Below, piece by piece: positions 17,001 through 26,205 of a stretch of 36,237 nucleotides of DNA. The DNA is from Gammaproteobacteria bacterium (GTDB lineage: Bacteria > Pseudomonadota > Gammaproteobacteria > Thiohalospirales > Thiohalospiraceae): positions 1 to 36,237 of the forward strand of contig JAJRUV010000048.1 of assembly GCA_024277595.1 (NCBI GenBank). Direction: 5' to 3'. Under the pieces are notes generated by a model. That model did no database searches, had not been told where the DNA came from, and saw nothing but the letters and a program-made list of their open reading frames with translations. Position 1 is the first letter of the stretch; the number at the start of each line of letters is the position of its first letter. The position numbers and the translations under genes are program-made.

Positions 17001-17536
17001 CGGAGGCAAGCAGTCCATTCGAGCTGCTGGACAGTATCGAGCGCCGGATTCGGGAGCATGCGGAGCCGTTGCCCGAGGAGCAGTTGCAAGCCAATAACCG
17101 GAATGGAATTGCATTTCGTCTGAAAGAGTGGCGCCTGGTGGCAACGCGGGGATTGGTGCGGGAGGTTCTTGTCCCGTCGCAAATAACCCGGGTGCCGGGT
17201 ACCCACCCCTGGGTGGCGGGAGTTGCCAATGTTCACGGGAGCGCCTTGCCTGTGGTGGATTTGGTCGATTTTTTCTGGGGGGAACGGCTGTCTGCCAGTC
17301 CAGCCAACCGGATTTTGCTGGTGTGCCAGGGAGAGCTGGAGTGTGGCATGTTGGTCAATGAGGTAATGGGGGTTCACCCTCTTTTGTCACAGGAAGAGTG
17401 TTCGGAACCCCGGCCATTTCCCGTAGAATTGAGTGATTATCTGGTGGGATGGAGGTGTTATCAGAGTGAGATATGGGGGGAATTCAGTATGCAGGCGCTG
17501 GTGGAAAGCCCCGGATTTATTGATTTGTCCCTCTGA
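16997..17536 (+). CDS. pilI: PilI, CheW-like adaptor
   Basis: 179 residues. A CheW/SH3-like domain (about 30-170) includes FRLKEWRLVATRGLVREVL, GVANVHGSALPVVDLVDFF and LLVCQGELECGMLVNEVMG. It couples the PilJ receptor to the ChpA kinase at the pole. It is translationally coupled to pilH and lies 30 nt before pilJ. Confidence 0.92.
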   Translation: MTEASSPFELLDSIERRIREHAEPLPEEQLQANNRNGIAFRLKEWRLVATRGLVREVLVPSQITRVPGTHPWVAGVANVHGSALPVVDLVDFFWGERLSASPANRILLVCQGELECGMLVNEVMGVHPLLSQEECSEPRPFPVELSDYLVGWRCYQSEIWGEFSMQALVESPGFIDLSL

Positions 17537-17566
17537 CCAAGGGCGTACTGGATAGAATGAAACTGC

Positions 17567-19639
17567 ATGATAATCAAGCAAAAAATCAACATGAGCACCC
17601 TGTATAGCAGAATAGCGAAAAACCATCAGGGCAATAGTTTGCCTATCCTGCTGATTTTGTTGCTGGGGGCTATTGCCGTGATGGTTGGCATCTACAGTTA
17701 TGCGGCTCTCCAGGTTCGCTATTATCAAGAGTACAGGAATTTATCGGATGTGATGCGCTCCGGTACCCAGCAGATCGATAAATATGCCGGGTCGGCGGCA
17801 CGTGGTGATGTGTCGGCATTCAGCGCGTTGAAAAAACACCGGGATCAGTTTGAACGGGCTATTCTGCAACTGCAGGGAGGCAATGTTGAAACCGGATTGC
17901 CTGCGTTCTCTGGTGACACAAATGAGTCGCTGGAGAAGGTGGCGGCGCTATGGCGGAAGTACCGTAACAGCGCCGACACGATTCTTGCGTATCAGGATAA
18001 TATCTATTCGCTGCAGGAGATATTGCATGGGCTGAAACAGGCTCTGCCGACGCTAACCTCTGTCAGTGAAAAAATTGCCTCGTCTCTGGTGCGCAAGGAA
18101 GACCGTGCAGGCCAGGTTTATGCCGCTGCCAGGCAACTGGTGTTGCTGGAGCGTATCAAGCAAAACCTTGATCTTATTCCTGCCGGCGGCATCAAGGGAG
18201 CCGGAGCCGCGGATCGGTTTGGTAAGGATCTCGACCTGTTTGTTCAGGTGATCAATGGCATGCTAAACGGAGATCAAATGATTGGCGTTGTGCGTGTACG
18301 GCAAAAGACAGTGCGCCGACAACTGGTGCAACTCTCTTCCCTCGCGGCAAAACTGGCCAGAAAAAAAAGGGAAATTGAGGAATTCTCGCCGATAGTATCG
18401 CAGGTTGGAGTCGTTGCTGCCGATATGCACGGTAGTACGGAAAATCTGCTCGGTGCTATTGAGAAACTCGAAGAAGAGTATGCGGCATTCGATAGTAAAC
18501 TTCACGGCTGGACCCTGTTCAACTATCTGCTGGCCGCTGCTGCTTTATTGTTGCTGGTACTGATCGCCTTCCAGCTCCGTCGTGAGGACAAACGGCGTCT
18601 TGCGGTCAGTGAAAAGCAGAAGCGTTCGAGTGAGGAACAGAACAAACGCAATCAGCAGGCCATCCTGTGTTTGCTGGATGAAATGGGCAATCTTGCCGAT
18701 GGCGATCTTACCGTCCAGGCAACGGTAAATGAAGAGATTACCGGAGCTATCGCCGATTCTGTCAATTATGCCGTGGATGCGCTGCGCCACCTGGTACGCT
18801 CCATAAATGAAACAACGCATCAGGTCTCCAGCGCTGCGCAGGATGTTCAGAGTACAACCCAGCGGTTGGCGGTTGATAGCGGCAAGCAGGCCGGGCAAAT
18901 TCGCGAGTCGGCCGTGGAAATCACCGATATGGCCAAGGCTATCGACAAGATGTCGGTTGATGCAGCCTTGCTCGCGGAGGAGGCCAGGCGTTCGGTTGAA
19001 AGTGCGGGCAAGGGCGCAAAGGCAGTGCATGATACGATTCATGGGATGGAAGCCATTCGGGAGCAGATTCAAAAAACATCCAAACGAATCAAGCGATTGG
19101 GAGAAAGTTCGCAGGAGATAGGCAACATCGTGGAGCTAATCGGCGACATTGCCGAGCAGACCAACGTACTGGCGCTCAACGCTTCCTTGCAGGCTGCCAT
19201 GGCTGGTGAATCAGGGAGCGCTTTTTCCGCTGTCGCGAGCGAGGTTCAGCAACTGGCGGAGCGTTCAGCAAGTGCGACACGGGATATCGAAACACTGGTT
19301 AGGACCATTCAGGCGGATACCAAAGAAGCAGTTATTGCCATGGAGCACAGTACAGAAGGTGTTGTCGCTGAAACCCGCCTGGCAGGGGATGCGGGGGAAT
19401 ATCTTGATAACATCGATCGGGCTGCACAGCATTTGGCCAAGCTGATTCAGAGTATATCCAGTGATGCGCGAACATATGCCAGGTCGGCGAGCGGCGTTTC
19501 CGATGGAATGAACGAGATTCAAACGCTCAGTCAGCTTTCCTCGGATGGTTTGAATAAAGCTACTGCCGCTATTGGTCATCTGGCCCAGTCGGTCAATACC
19601 CTTAAAAAATCCGTGGCGGGATTCAAGCTTCCGCAATAA
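17567..19639 (+). CDS. pilJ: PilJ, type IV pilus methyl-accepting receptor
   Basis: 690 residues. Membrane helices at about 25-45 and 316-337 enclose a helical periplasmic region (SDVMRSGTQQIDKYAGSAARGD) that in the family contacts PilA. HAMP-like sequence (about 340-400) leads to the signalling hairpin, with the tip IGDIAEQTNVLALNASLQAAMAGESG. The block after the tip (SAFSAVASEVQQLAERS) departs from the usual [10 protein letters not shown]. The start at 17567 has only a weak ribosome binding site; an ATG at 17591 is an alternative. No adaptation enzymes are encoded nearby. Confidence 0.93.
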   Translation: MIIKQKINMSTLYSRIAKNHQGNSLPILLILLLGAIAVMVGIYSYAALQVRYYQEYRNLSDVMRSGTQQIDKYAGSAARGDVSAFSALKKHRDQFERAILQLQGGNVETGLPAFSGDTNESLEKVAALWRKYRNSADTILAYQDNIYSLQEILHGLKQALPTLTSVSEKIASSLVRKEDRAGQVYAAARQLVLLERIKQNLDLIPAGGIKGAGAADRFGKDLDLFVQVINGMLNGDQMIGVVRVRQKTVRRQLVQLSSLAAKLARKKREIEEFSPIVSQVGVVAADMHGSTENLLGAIEKLEEEYAAFDSKLHGWTLFNYLLAAAALLLLVLIAFQLRREDKRRLAVSEKQKRSSEEQNKRNQQAILCLLDEMGNLADGDLTVQATVNEEITGAIADSVNYAVDALRHLVRSINETTHQVSSAAQDVQSTTQRLAVDSGKQAGQIRESAVEITDMAKAIDKMSVDAALLAEEARRSVESAGKGAKAVHDTIHGMEAIREQIQKTSKRIKRLGESSQEIGNIVELIGDIAEQTNVLALNASLQAAMAGESGSAFSAVASEVQQLAERSASATRDIETLVRTIQADTKEAVIAMEHSTEGVVAETRLAGDAGEYLDNIDRAAQHLAKLIQSISSDARTYARSASGVSDGMNEIQTLSQLSSDGLNKATAAIGHLAQSVNTLKKSVAGFKLPQ

Positions 19640-19672
19640 GGGAACAAAAAATGAAGAGCGGAATGACTCGTC

Positions 19673-22600
19673 ATGGCTGAGCCGGAAAATCTGTCGCAAC
19701 TGGCCCGAATCCGGGAAGAGGTGGATGCCGCATTGATGACAGCGCGGATTGCGCTGACTACCTCCAGTGACATAACGGCTATTCAAAAGCGTTTGCCAAT
19801 TTGTATTGAGCACCTGGAGCAAGTGCGTGGCGCTCTGGATATGGTGCAGTTGCCCGGCGCTGCGATGGTGCTGGATGAGATGTTGCAGTTGACCCGGATG
19901 CTGCTGGAGGCCGGGGAAGAGATTGTCCAGACTCCTCGCCCGGCAGTGGATGCGCTGGTTCGTGCGTTGCTGCAGTTACCGGCTTATTTCGAGCAGCTGG
20001 AGCAGGGGGCAGCAGATTCACCTTATATGATGCAGCCATTGATTGATGAACTGCGTGCCGCACGAGGGATGTCTCCGCTAACACAACAAGGGATGTTTTC
20101 CCCTCATCTGGATGTCGTCGGGCCGGGTGTCGTTTCAGTTGACGATGAAGCAGGTCAGTTGAGGACGCTGTTGGAGCGGCTCCGGCCCGTCTATGAGCGT
20201 GCCCTGTCTGAGTGGAAGAACCAGCCTGCCGAACAGGATTATGCAGAGCAGCTCGCGCTAATGATGGACGCGTTGGCAAATGCGAGCGGTACTTCGGTGT
20301 TCCGCCAACTATTTGAAGTGGCAGAAGCCGTTTTTATTCTGCTGAAAAAAGGCGAACTATCGCTAGAGAAACCCCTTTGCCAACTGCTTGGCAGGCTTGA
20401 CCAGCAGCTGGAGCAGCTGGTCAGCAGTGGGGAGACAGAATTGCTGAATACTCTGCCAGAAGAACTCATGCAGGATCTGCTCTATCAGGTTGCCTGCGCT
20501 CAAGGCGGGGGAGAAAAGGTTGATGCGATTCGGGAGCGTTATCGGCTTGATCAGGCGCTACCTTCCAGTAAAGCGATTGCACAGGTACATGCCCGGTTAA
20601 AAGCACAGGACTGGGGTGCGCTACAGAGCGCGCTTTCCGCGTTGCGCAGTGAAATGGGCTCGATTAAAAAAAATCTGGATGATCTGTTTCAAAACGGAGT
20701 CCGGCAAGGTGAAAAATGGCTGGCAGTGGTTGATGGGCTGAAGCAGTTTGTTACCACACTTGAGTTTCTGGGGCTGAAAATTTCTGCCGGACGGGTCAGG
20801 CCGCAGATAGAGGTTCTACAGCAGGTGGTTGAGGGGCAGCAGATCGCCGATGAACCGTGTTTGATGGCAGTAGCAAAAAATCTGCTGTTGGTTGAATCTG
20901 TTTTGAAAGGGGGACTCGAAGAGGCTGCACTGGAGACAGGCAGCGCAGCTGAAACCCTATCCCTGGTCGATGGTGACAACAGCAAGATACGGAGTGATAC
21001 CTGCAACGAGGCCATCTCCGAGTTGAATCGGGTAAAGGCCACACTCGAAAATGCGCCTTCCAACCTGTCGCGGAAAGAGTTTCTTCCTGCTCTGGAGACG
21101 GTAGGTGGTGCTTTGGAAATGCTTGAGTTGCACGAGGCAGTACGTCTGAACCATATTTGTCATCGCTATATCGATAGTATCGTTGGTAATGCCCATCCGC
21201 AGCAACAGACGCAGCTTGGAAACGTGGCCGAACTGATTGTTGCGGTGGAGTTTTATCTGCATGCCTTGGCGGCCGGGCGGCCTGATGCAGAACAACTGCT
21301 TGAGCCTGCCCGGTTGGTGGCCGCCGAGCTGGGCGACTCCGCTACGCTGCCTCGGCAGTCCGATGAAAAGGAGGGTGAGGATGATCGGACTATTGCATCG
21401 ATTATCAGGGCATCAATACCTTCGACCGGCACGGAAACCGAACTGAAAAAGGCATTGGTGGAAAGTATCGAAACGGCGCCTGAACTGAAAGATGGCGCTT
21501 CGGTCGAAGCGGCAGAATCTGTTGATGAACCATTGCATGAAAAAGTAGCGGAGGATGTAGCCGCTGAACAGAAAGCATCTGGTGTCGCGGCTGTTGAAGC
21601 GCCGGCCCGGCTACAAGACCCTTCTCCCTACGTGCCAGGACAGGATCCGGTGCTGCTGGATATTTTTGCCGGAGAGGTGCATGGGCACTTGGCCGCAATC
21701 CGGGGTTTTATTGTTAACGCGGAGGGTGTGGAAGAAGCGGGGGAACCCGATATGGGATTGCTGCGGATTCTGCATACCCTGCATGGCAGTGCGCTAACAG
21801 CGGGAATTGAGGATATTGCCGAGCTTTTCGGGCAGTTGGAAAGTCATGTTGAAAAATTGATTGAGAAACAGTTACCGATGCAGAGTGGACTGTTGCGGCT
21901 ATTTGAAGATTGCTGTAGTGGCATCGAGACAATGCTGGATTCGTTGCCACAATCCGGCGTGGACGCCGAGCTGGCGGATAAACACTCCCTTCTGGAACGA
22001 ATAGACGTGCTGGAGCGGTTGTTGGAGACGCCATCGGAACCGGTGGAGGAACTGACCCCGGAACAGAAAGCGGAAGCAGAGCTGCGCCAGGTGTTCAGTG
22101 ATGAGTGTGATGAGATTCTTGGCCGTTTTTATGGGCATCTGCAGCAGTGGCGGGAGGACAAGACAGACAGGGCTCTGATGAGAGCGCTGGAGCGTGAGCT
22201 TCATACCTTGAAAGGGAGCGCCCGGGTGGTTGGTGTGGGGGCGATTGCCGACATCAGCCATGTACTCGAATCCTTGTTGGTAGAGGTATCAGCTGAACGA
22301 ATAGCACCGGCCGACAGCCTGTTTGAACTGTTGGAGAAGGTGCATGAGCAGTTGCTGGCGATGGTCGAGCAGCTCAAGGGCGGTTGTCTGCCAGAGGATG
22401 CTCCCGGACTGATTCGTCAGATTCGGGAATTTGTTGTTGATTCCCATGGTATGGCGCAGCAGGACGATGAAGATAGTCAAGAGCGTGATGCTCCGCTTTT
22501 TGTCAACCGGGAGAGTGGCCGGATTGTGCGTTTTCCCCCGCCGGAGGAAGAACATCAACAAACGGCGGATGAAGTATCAGCGGATGAACCGCCCCAACCT

Positions 22601-24442
22601 CAATTGTCACCGGAGCAATTCAGGATACGGGCTGATTTAATCGATAGTATGGCTGGCATGGCCAGCGAGGCCGGAGTCTGCAATTCCCGTATCGTGCAGC
22701 AGCTTGAGGGGGGCAGGCAGAATATCGAGGAGTTGCACCGGACTGTTGAACGCTTGCGGGATCAGCTGCGCCGGCTGGATATGGAAACCGAGTCGCAAAT
22801 GCTGTCGAATTATGCCGAAGTGGATGACTCTTCCGGGGAGCAGTTCGATCCTCTTGAACTGGATCGTTTTTCCCGCAAGCAGACCCTTTCCCGCGGTATT
22901 ATGGAATCTCTCAATGACCTGAGCAGTCTTGAAGAACTGCTGTCGAATCAGATAAAGCAGTCCGAGAGCCTGTTGCAACAGCAAGGGGAAGCGACCCTGG
23001 AGCTGCAGGATGTGCTCAACCGGGCACGTCTACAGCCTTTTTCAAGTTATCTTCTCCGTCTTCACCGTGTTGTTGAACAGGCCTGCAAGGCACTGGGCAA
23101 GGAGGTGGATCTGTATGTGGAAGGGGCCGAACAGGAGCTGGATCGCAGCATGTTGGCACGGGTACTGCCCGCTATCGAGCATATTCTGCGCAATGCGGTT
23201 ACTCATGGAATCGAGATGCCACCCTTGCGTTGCGAGGCTGGCAAACCCGAGAAGGGAAAACTCACTATTCAACTGGAGCGGCATGGGTCGGACATGCTGA
23301 TTCGTATCCACGACGATGGTACCGGGCTGGATCTGGAACGGATACGCCACAAGGGAATTGATGCCGGTTATCTGCGTTCGACTACGCCATTTACCGAAGA
23401 GCAGGCTGTTCAGTTCATCCAGCAGGCGGGCTTCAGTACGGTCGACTCGGTGACGCAGCTGGCCGGGCGCGGCGTTGGGCTTGATGTGGTCAACAATGAA
23501 ATTCGCCAGCTTGGAGGAACTGTCCAGGTTTCCAGCCGGCAAGGCGAGGGCGTGCGGTTTACCCTCCGCCTGCCCCTGATTCGCTATCTGTCCAGTGCAC
23601 TGCTGGTCAAGGTCGGTACCGAGACCTATGCACTGCCTCCAATGGGGATCGAGGGGATAACCCGTATTGAAGGCGCGCAAATCAGCGCCAGCGAACAGGA
23701 TCGTGGGCTGGACAGCTATGTTGAGTGCATGGGGCAGAGTTATCGAATTGAAATTCTTGCCGATCTGGTTGGTGCCAGGCGTCTCCATCGCTATCGGAAC
23801 GATCGTCATGCTATCGTGATTCTGTTGCGGGTGGCGGAGCACCGGTTGGCGGTTGTGGTGGACAAAGTTTTTGGTGAACGTGAGATTGTGATGAAATCGT
23901 TTGGTTCGCAGCTGAGCCGGGTCAAGGGAATCCCTGGCGCCACCTTTCTGGATGATGGCAGCGCGGTGCTGATTCTGGATCTTGCGGCTCTGATTGAATC
24001 AGATGGATCTTGGCATAAGGGGGTGAGCCAGCATCAGGTTTCCCGTGAGGAGGTAGGGTGCAAGGTGCTGATGGTGGACGACTCCATTACGGTGCGGAGC
24101 GTCATGGCCCGCTTCCTGGGGCGTCAGGGGATACATGTGTTAACGGCAAAAGATGGCATGGAAGCGCTTCTGGTACTGGAAAAACAGCGTCCGGATGTGA
24201 TTCTGCTGGATGTTGAAATGCCGCATATGAACGGTTACGAGCTGACCCGTTACATCCGTAATGATGCTGATTTGAAAGATATCCCTATCATCATGATCTC
24301 ATCCCGCAGTGGCGAAAAACACCGCCAAAAGGCTCTGGCCCTGGGAGTAGAGGTCTATTTGAGCAAACCTTATCAGGAAGATGAGTTGCTGGAACATATC
24401 CGGCAGCTACAGGCTCCAAAACGGGTGAAACCGGAGAATTGA
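19673..24442 (+). CDS. chpA: ChpA, hybrid CheA-like histidine kinase with Hpt domains and receiver
   Basis: 1589 residues, shorter than P. aeruginosa ChpA (about 2,470). An N-terminal helical region of roughly 550 residues lacks an HxxKG motif and resembles the FimL-like/degenerate Hpt part. An acidic linker follows, then two Hpt domains with phospho-acceptor His701 (HTLHGSA) and His844 (HTLKGSA). The dimerisation helices (about 980-1110) precede an HATPase domain with N-box HILRNAVTHGIE (about 1170), HDDGTGLDL and GRGVGLDVV (about 1265). A CheW-like domain (about 1300-1435) and a C-terminal receiver (KVLMVDDS, phospho-acceptor Asp1513) complete it. It should phosphorylate PilG and PilH. It begins 33 nt after pilJ, where P. 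aeruginosa has pilK. Confidence 0.94.
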   Translation: MAEPENLSQLARIREEVDAALMTARIALTTSSDITAIQKRLPICIEHLEQVRGALDMVQLPGAAMVLDEMLQLTRMLLEAGEEIVQTPRPAVDALVRALLQLPAYFEQLEQGAADSPYMMQPLIDELRAARGMSPLTQQGMFSPHLDVVGPGVVSVDDEAGQLRTLLERLRPVYERALSEWKNQPAEQDYAEQLALMMDALANASGTSVFRQLFEVAEAVFILLKKGELSLEKPLCQLLGRLDQQLEQLVSSGETELLNTLPEELMQDLLYQVACAQGGGEKVDAIRERYRLDQALPSSKAIAQVHARLKAQDWGALQSALSALRSEMGSIKKNLDDLFQNGVRQGEKWLAVVDGLKQFVTTLEFLGLKISAGRVRPQIEVLQQVVEGQQIADEPCLMAVAKNLLLVESVLKGGLEEAALETGSAAETLSLVDGDNSKIRSDTCNEAISELNRVKATLENAPSNLSRKEFLPALETVGGALEMLELHEAVRLNHICHRYIDSIVGNAHPQQQTQLGNVAELIVAVEFYLHALAAGRPDAEQLLEPARLVAAELGDSATLPRQSDEKEGEDDRTIASIIRASIPSTGTETELKKALVESIETAPELKDGASVEAAESVDEPLHEKVAEDVAAEQKASGVAAVEAPARLQDPSPYVPGQDPVLLDIFAGEVHGHLAAIRGFIVNAEGVEEAGEPDMGLLRILHTLHGSALTAGIEDIAELFGQLESHVEKLIEKQLPMQSGLLRLFEDCCSGIETMLDSLPQSGVDAELADKHSLLERIDVLERLLETPSEPVEELTPEQKAEAELRQVFSDECDEILGRFYGHLQQWREDKTDRALMRALERELHTLKGSARVVGVGAIADISHVLESLLVEVSAERIAPADSLFELLEKVHEQLLAMVEQLKGGCLPEDAPGLIRQIREFVVDSHGMAQQDDEDSQERDAPLFVNRESGRIVRFPPPEEEHQQTADEVSADEPPQPQLSPEQFRIRADLIDSMAGMASEAGVCNSRIVQQLEGGRQNIEELHRTVERLRDQLRRLDMETESQMLSNYAEVDDSSGEQFDPLELDRFSRKQTLSRGIMESLNDLSSLEELLSNQIKQSESLLQQQGEATLELQDVLNRARLQPFSSYLLRLHRVVEQACKALGKEVDLYVEGAEQELDRSMLARVLPAIEHILRNAVTHGIEMPPLRCEAGKPEKGKLTIQLERHGSDMLIRIHDDGTGLDLERIRHKGIDAGYLRSTTPFTEEQAVQFIQQAGFSTVDSVTQLAGRGVGLDVVNNEIRQLGGTVQVSSRQGEGVRFTLRLPLIRYLSSALLVKVGTETYALPPMGIEGITRIEGAQISASEQDRGLDSYVECMGQSYRIEILADLVGARRLHRYRNDRHAIVILLRVAEHRLAVVVDKVFGEREIVMKSFGSQLSRVKGIPGATFLDDGSAVLILDLAALIESDGSWHKGVSQHQVSREEVGCKVLMVDDSITVRSVMARFLGRQGIHVLTAKDGMEALLVLEKQRPDVILLDVEMPHMNGYELTRYIRNDADLKDIPIIMISSRSGEKHRQKALALGVEVYLSKPYQEDELLEHIRQLQAPKRVKPEN

Positions 24443-24444
24443 AT

Positions 24445-24567
24445 ATGGGAGCGTTGATGCTGGCTAACAACAATGCGTTTTTTCTGCGACCGCCAGAGAC
24501 GGTGGAAGTGCAGAAAATGCAGGGACGCAATTTTCTGCGACCGCCGCTCTCACCAAAAAACAACTGA
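24445..24567 (+). CDS. Small ORF with duplicated FLRPP motif, between chpA and chpC
   Basis: 40 codons, starting 2 nt after the chpA stop, with GGAG 8 nt upstream of the ATG. It begins MGALMLANNNAFFLRPPETV, continues through EVQKMQGR and ends with a second FLRPP and PLSPKNN. The two FLRPP copies are 18 residues apart and are encoded by an identical 15-nt stretch (TTTTCTGCGACCGCC, at 24480-24494 and 24531-24545). The position, ribosome binding site and in-frame repeat favour a real small gene or a repeat-derived leader for chpC. I do not recognise a family, and a non-coding DNA repeat is a serious alternative. Confidence 0.4.
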   Translation: MGALMLANNNAFFLRPPETVEVQKMQGRNFLRPPLSPKNN

Positions 24568-24581
24568 TTTCAGGAGTGCTC

Positions 24582-25070
24582 ATGGGTATTGACAGTGCAT
24601 GGGTAATGGGACAGCGGCGTGACAGCATTCGTTGTCTGTTGCTTCCGATGGCTGGTTGCAAGCTGTTGCTGCCTGCTATTGCCGTTGCAGAGGTGCTCCG
24701 TGATGCGAATGTTAAATCGGTGGCTGATGCTCCTGGCTGGATGCAGGGGATGGTGGAGTGGCGCTTTGTTTCCCTGCCATTAATCTCGTTCGAGGCACTG
24801 GCCGGGAGGTCTCCTCCCAAGCCGGACAGCAACTGCCGGGTTGCTGTTTGTCACACTCTTTCCAGTAATGGCGATGACGGACTGGGTTTTTATGGACTCT
24901 TGATGCAGGGAATACCCCGTATCATTGAGGTTCGGGAAAGTGAACTGACGCTGCTTCATTCAGAATCCGATGATGTGGCGGTGCTCTCCCGGGTTGAGGT
25001 ACAGGGTCAACTGGCTGTTATCCCCAGTCTTGAACTGCTGGAAGAGCATGCCAATCGCTGTCAGAGCTAG
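24582..25070 (+). CDS. chpC: ChpC-like CheW-domain protein
   Basis: 163 residues from the ATG at 24582, with AGGAG 5 nt upstream (a GTG at 24576 overlaps that site). It is a weak CheW-like domain: IRCLLLPMAGCKLLLPAIAVAEVL, MVEWRFVSLPLISFEALAG and FYGLLMQGIPRIIEV. In Pseudomonas ChpC is a second CheW adaptor of the Chp system, downstream of chpA. It ends the Pil-Chp cluster. The following 217 bp hold no gene; the spacer ahead of the fructokinase gene probably contains its promoter. Confidence 0.83.
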   Translation: MGIDSAWVMGQRRDSIRCLLLPMAGCKLLLPAIAVAEVLRDANVKSVADAPGWMQGMVEWRFVSLPLISFEALAGRSPPKPDSNCRVAVCHTLSSNGDDGLGFYGLLMQGIPRIIEVRESELTLLHSESDDVAVLSRVEVQGQLAVIPSLELLEEHANRCQS

Positions 25071-25287
25071 CAACCCGGCGGCAGGTTCAGGCCAGGTCGA
25101 AGGCGTTGCACAGCATCACTTTAGGTATTGGTGAGTACTACCATTGCCCGTATTGTTAACCCGGCCAAATGTGCTCATTAGAGGGTGTCGATGATATTGG
25201 CAATGGATTGCAGTAAACTCATGAGGTTGGGATTTACTACGGAATAGGCGCAGGATACCGGGGGTCAATAATGATTTACAGGGAAAA

Positions 25288-26205
25288 ATGATGCTTCCAG
25301 TCAGTAATAAACATCATCCTTCCAGTCGGCCGATTGTTTTTGGTGAAGTGCTGTTCGACTGTTTTCCTGATGGTTCCAGTGTGTTGGGTGGCGCTCCGTT
25401 CAATGTCGCCTGGCATCTGCAGGGGTTTGGCCTGCGGCCGCTGTTCGTTAGCCGTGTCGGTGACGATGAACGGGGGGAGCAGGTGCTGGATACCATGCAG
25501 CAGTGGGGGATGGATGGCAGCCAGGTACAGCTCGATACGGAGCATCCCACCGGTCAGGTGGCGGTTACTATCGAGGGTGGGCAGCCGAGCTACGCTATCC
25601 TTCCTGAGCAGGCGTATGATTTCATTGAATCTCCCGTTATCGTTGCGGCAGATTTTTCCCTTCTCTATCAAGGCTCGTTGATTACCCGCAGTCCGGTGTC
25701 GCGCAAGGCGCTCGATCTGCTTTGTGAGTGCTCCCGACTACCCGTGTTCATGGATGTCAATCTGCGCGATCCCTGGTGGGAGCACGGGGCGGTGATGGCG
25801 CGGTTACGGGCGGCATGCTGGGTCAAACTCAATGACGAAGAGCTTGATATTCTGCTGCAGCGGACACTCTCCCGAACCGACATTCATTCCGCAGCAGAGC
25901 AGCTGCGCGTGGATGCCGGGCTGGAGCTGCTGGTGGTCACGCTGGGAGCGGATGGTGCCTGGATCTTTACCGCCGGGGAAGCTCAGTGTGGTGAGCCGGT
26001 AGTGGTGGATGAGATTGCCGATACGGTCGGTGCCGGAGACGCCTTCAGCGCCGTTACCCTGCTGGGTCTGTTAAGCGGCTGGAGTACTCCGGTAACGCTG
26101 CAGCGGGCGTTGGAATTTGCGGCCCGGATCTGCCGTCAGCGTGGTGCAACGGCACTTGACCGATCCCTGTATGAAGCATTTATGCGGCGGTGGCAGGATG
26201 GGTGA
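25288..26205 (+). CDS. Fructokinase, PfkB family
   Basis: 305 residues; ribosome binding site AGGGA before the ATG at 25288. It carries PfkB signature 1 (LGGAPFNVAWHLQGFG) and signature 2 (DTVGAGDAFSAVTLLGL) with catalytic Asp251. It phosphorylates fructose with ATP in the cytoplasm. Its place ahead of a sucrose-phosphate synthase and a sucrose synthase argues for fructose from sucrose cleavage as substrate, as in the sucrose clusters of halophilic methanotrophs. The 3' end overlaps the next gene by 8 nt. Confidence 0.92.
   Translation: MMLPVSNKHHPSSRPIVFGEVLFDCFPDGSSVLGGAPFNVAWHLQGFGLRPLFVSRVGDDERGEQVLDTMQQWGMDGSQVQLDTEHPTGQVAVTIEGGQPSYAILPEQAYDFIESPVIVAADFSLLYQGSLITRSPVSRKALDLLCECSRLPVFMDVNLRDPWWEHGAVMARLRAACWVKLNDEELDILLQRTLSRTDIHSAAEQLRVDAGLELLVVTLGADGAWIFTAGEAQCGEPVVVDEIADTVGAGDAFSAVTLLGLLSGWSTPVTLQRALEFAARICRQRGATALDRSLYEAFMRRWQDG

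Noticed and set aside
24291-24563. Minus-strand frame of 90 residues over the chpA end and the small ORF
   Set aside because: Mostly antisense to the ChpA receiver domain, with no ribosome binding site recognised; the plus-strand small ORF has better context.
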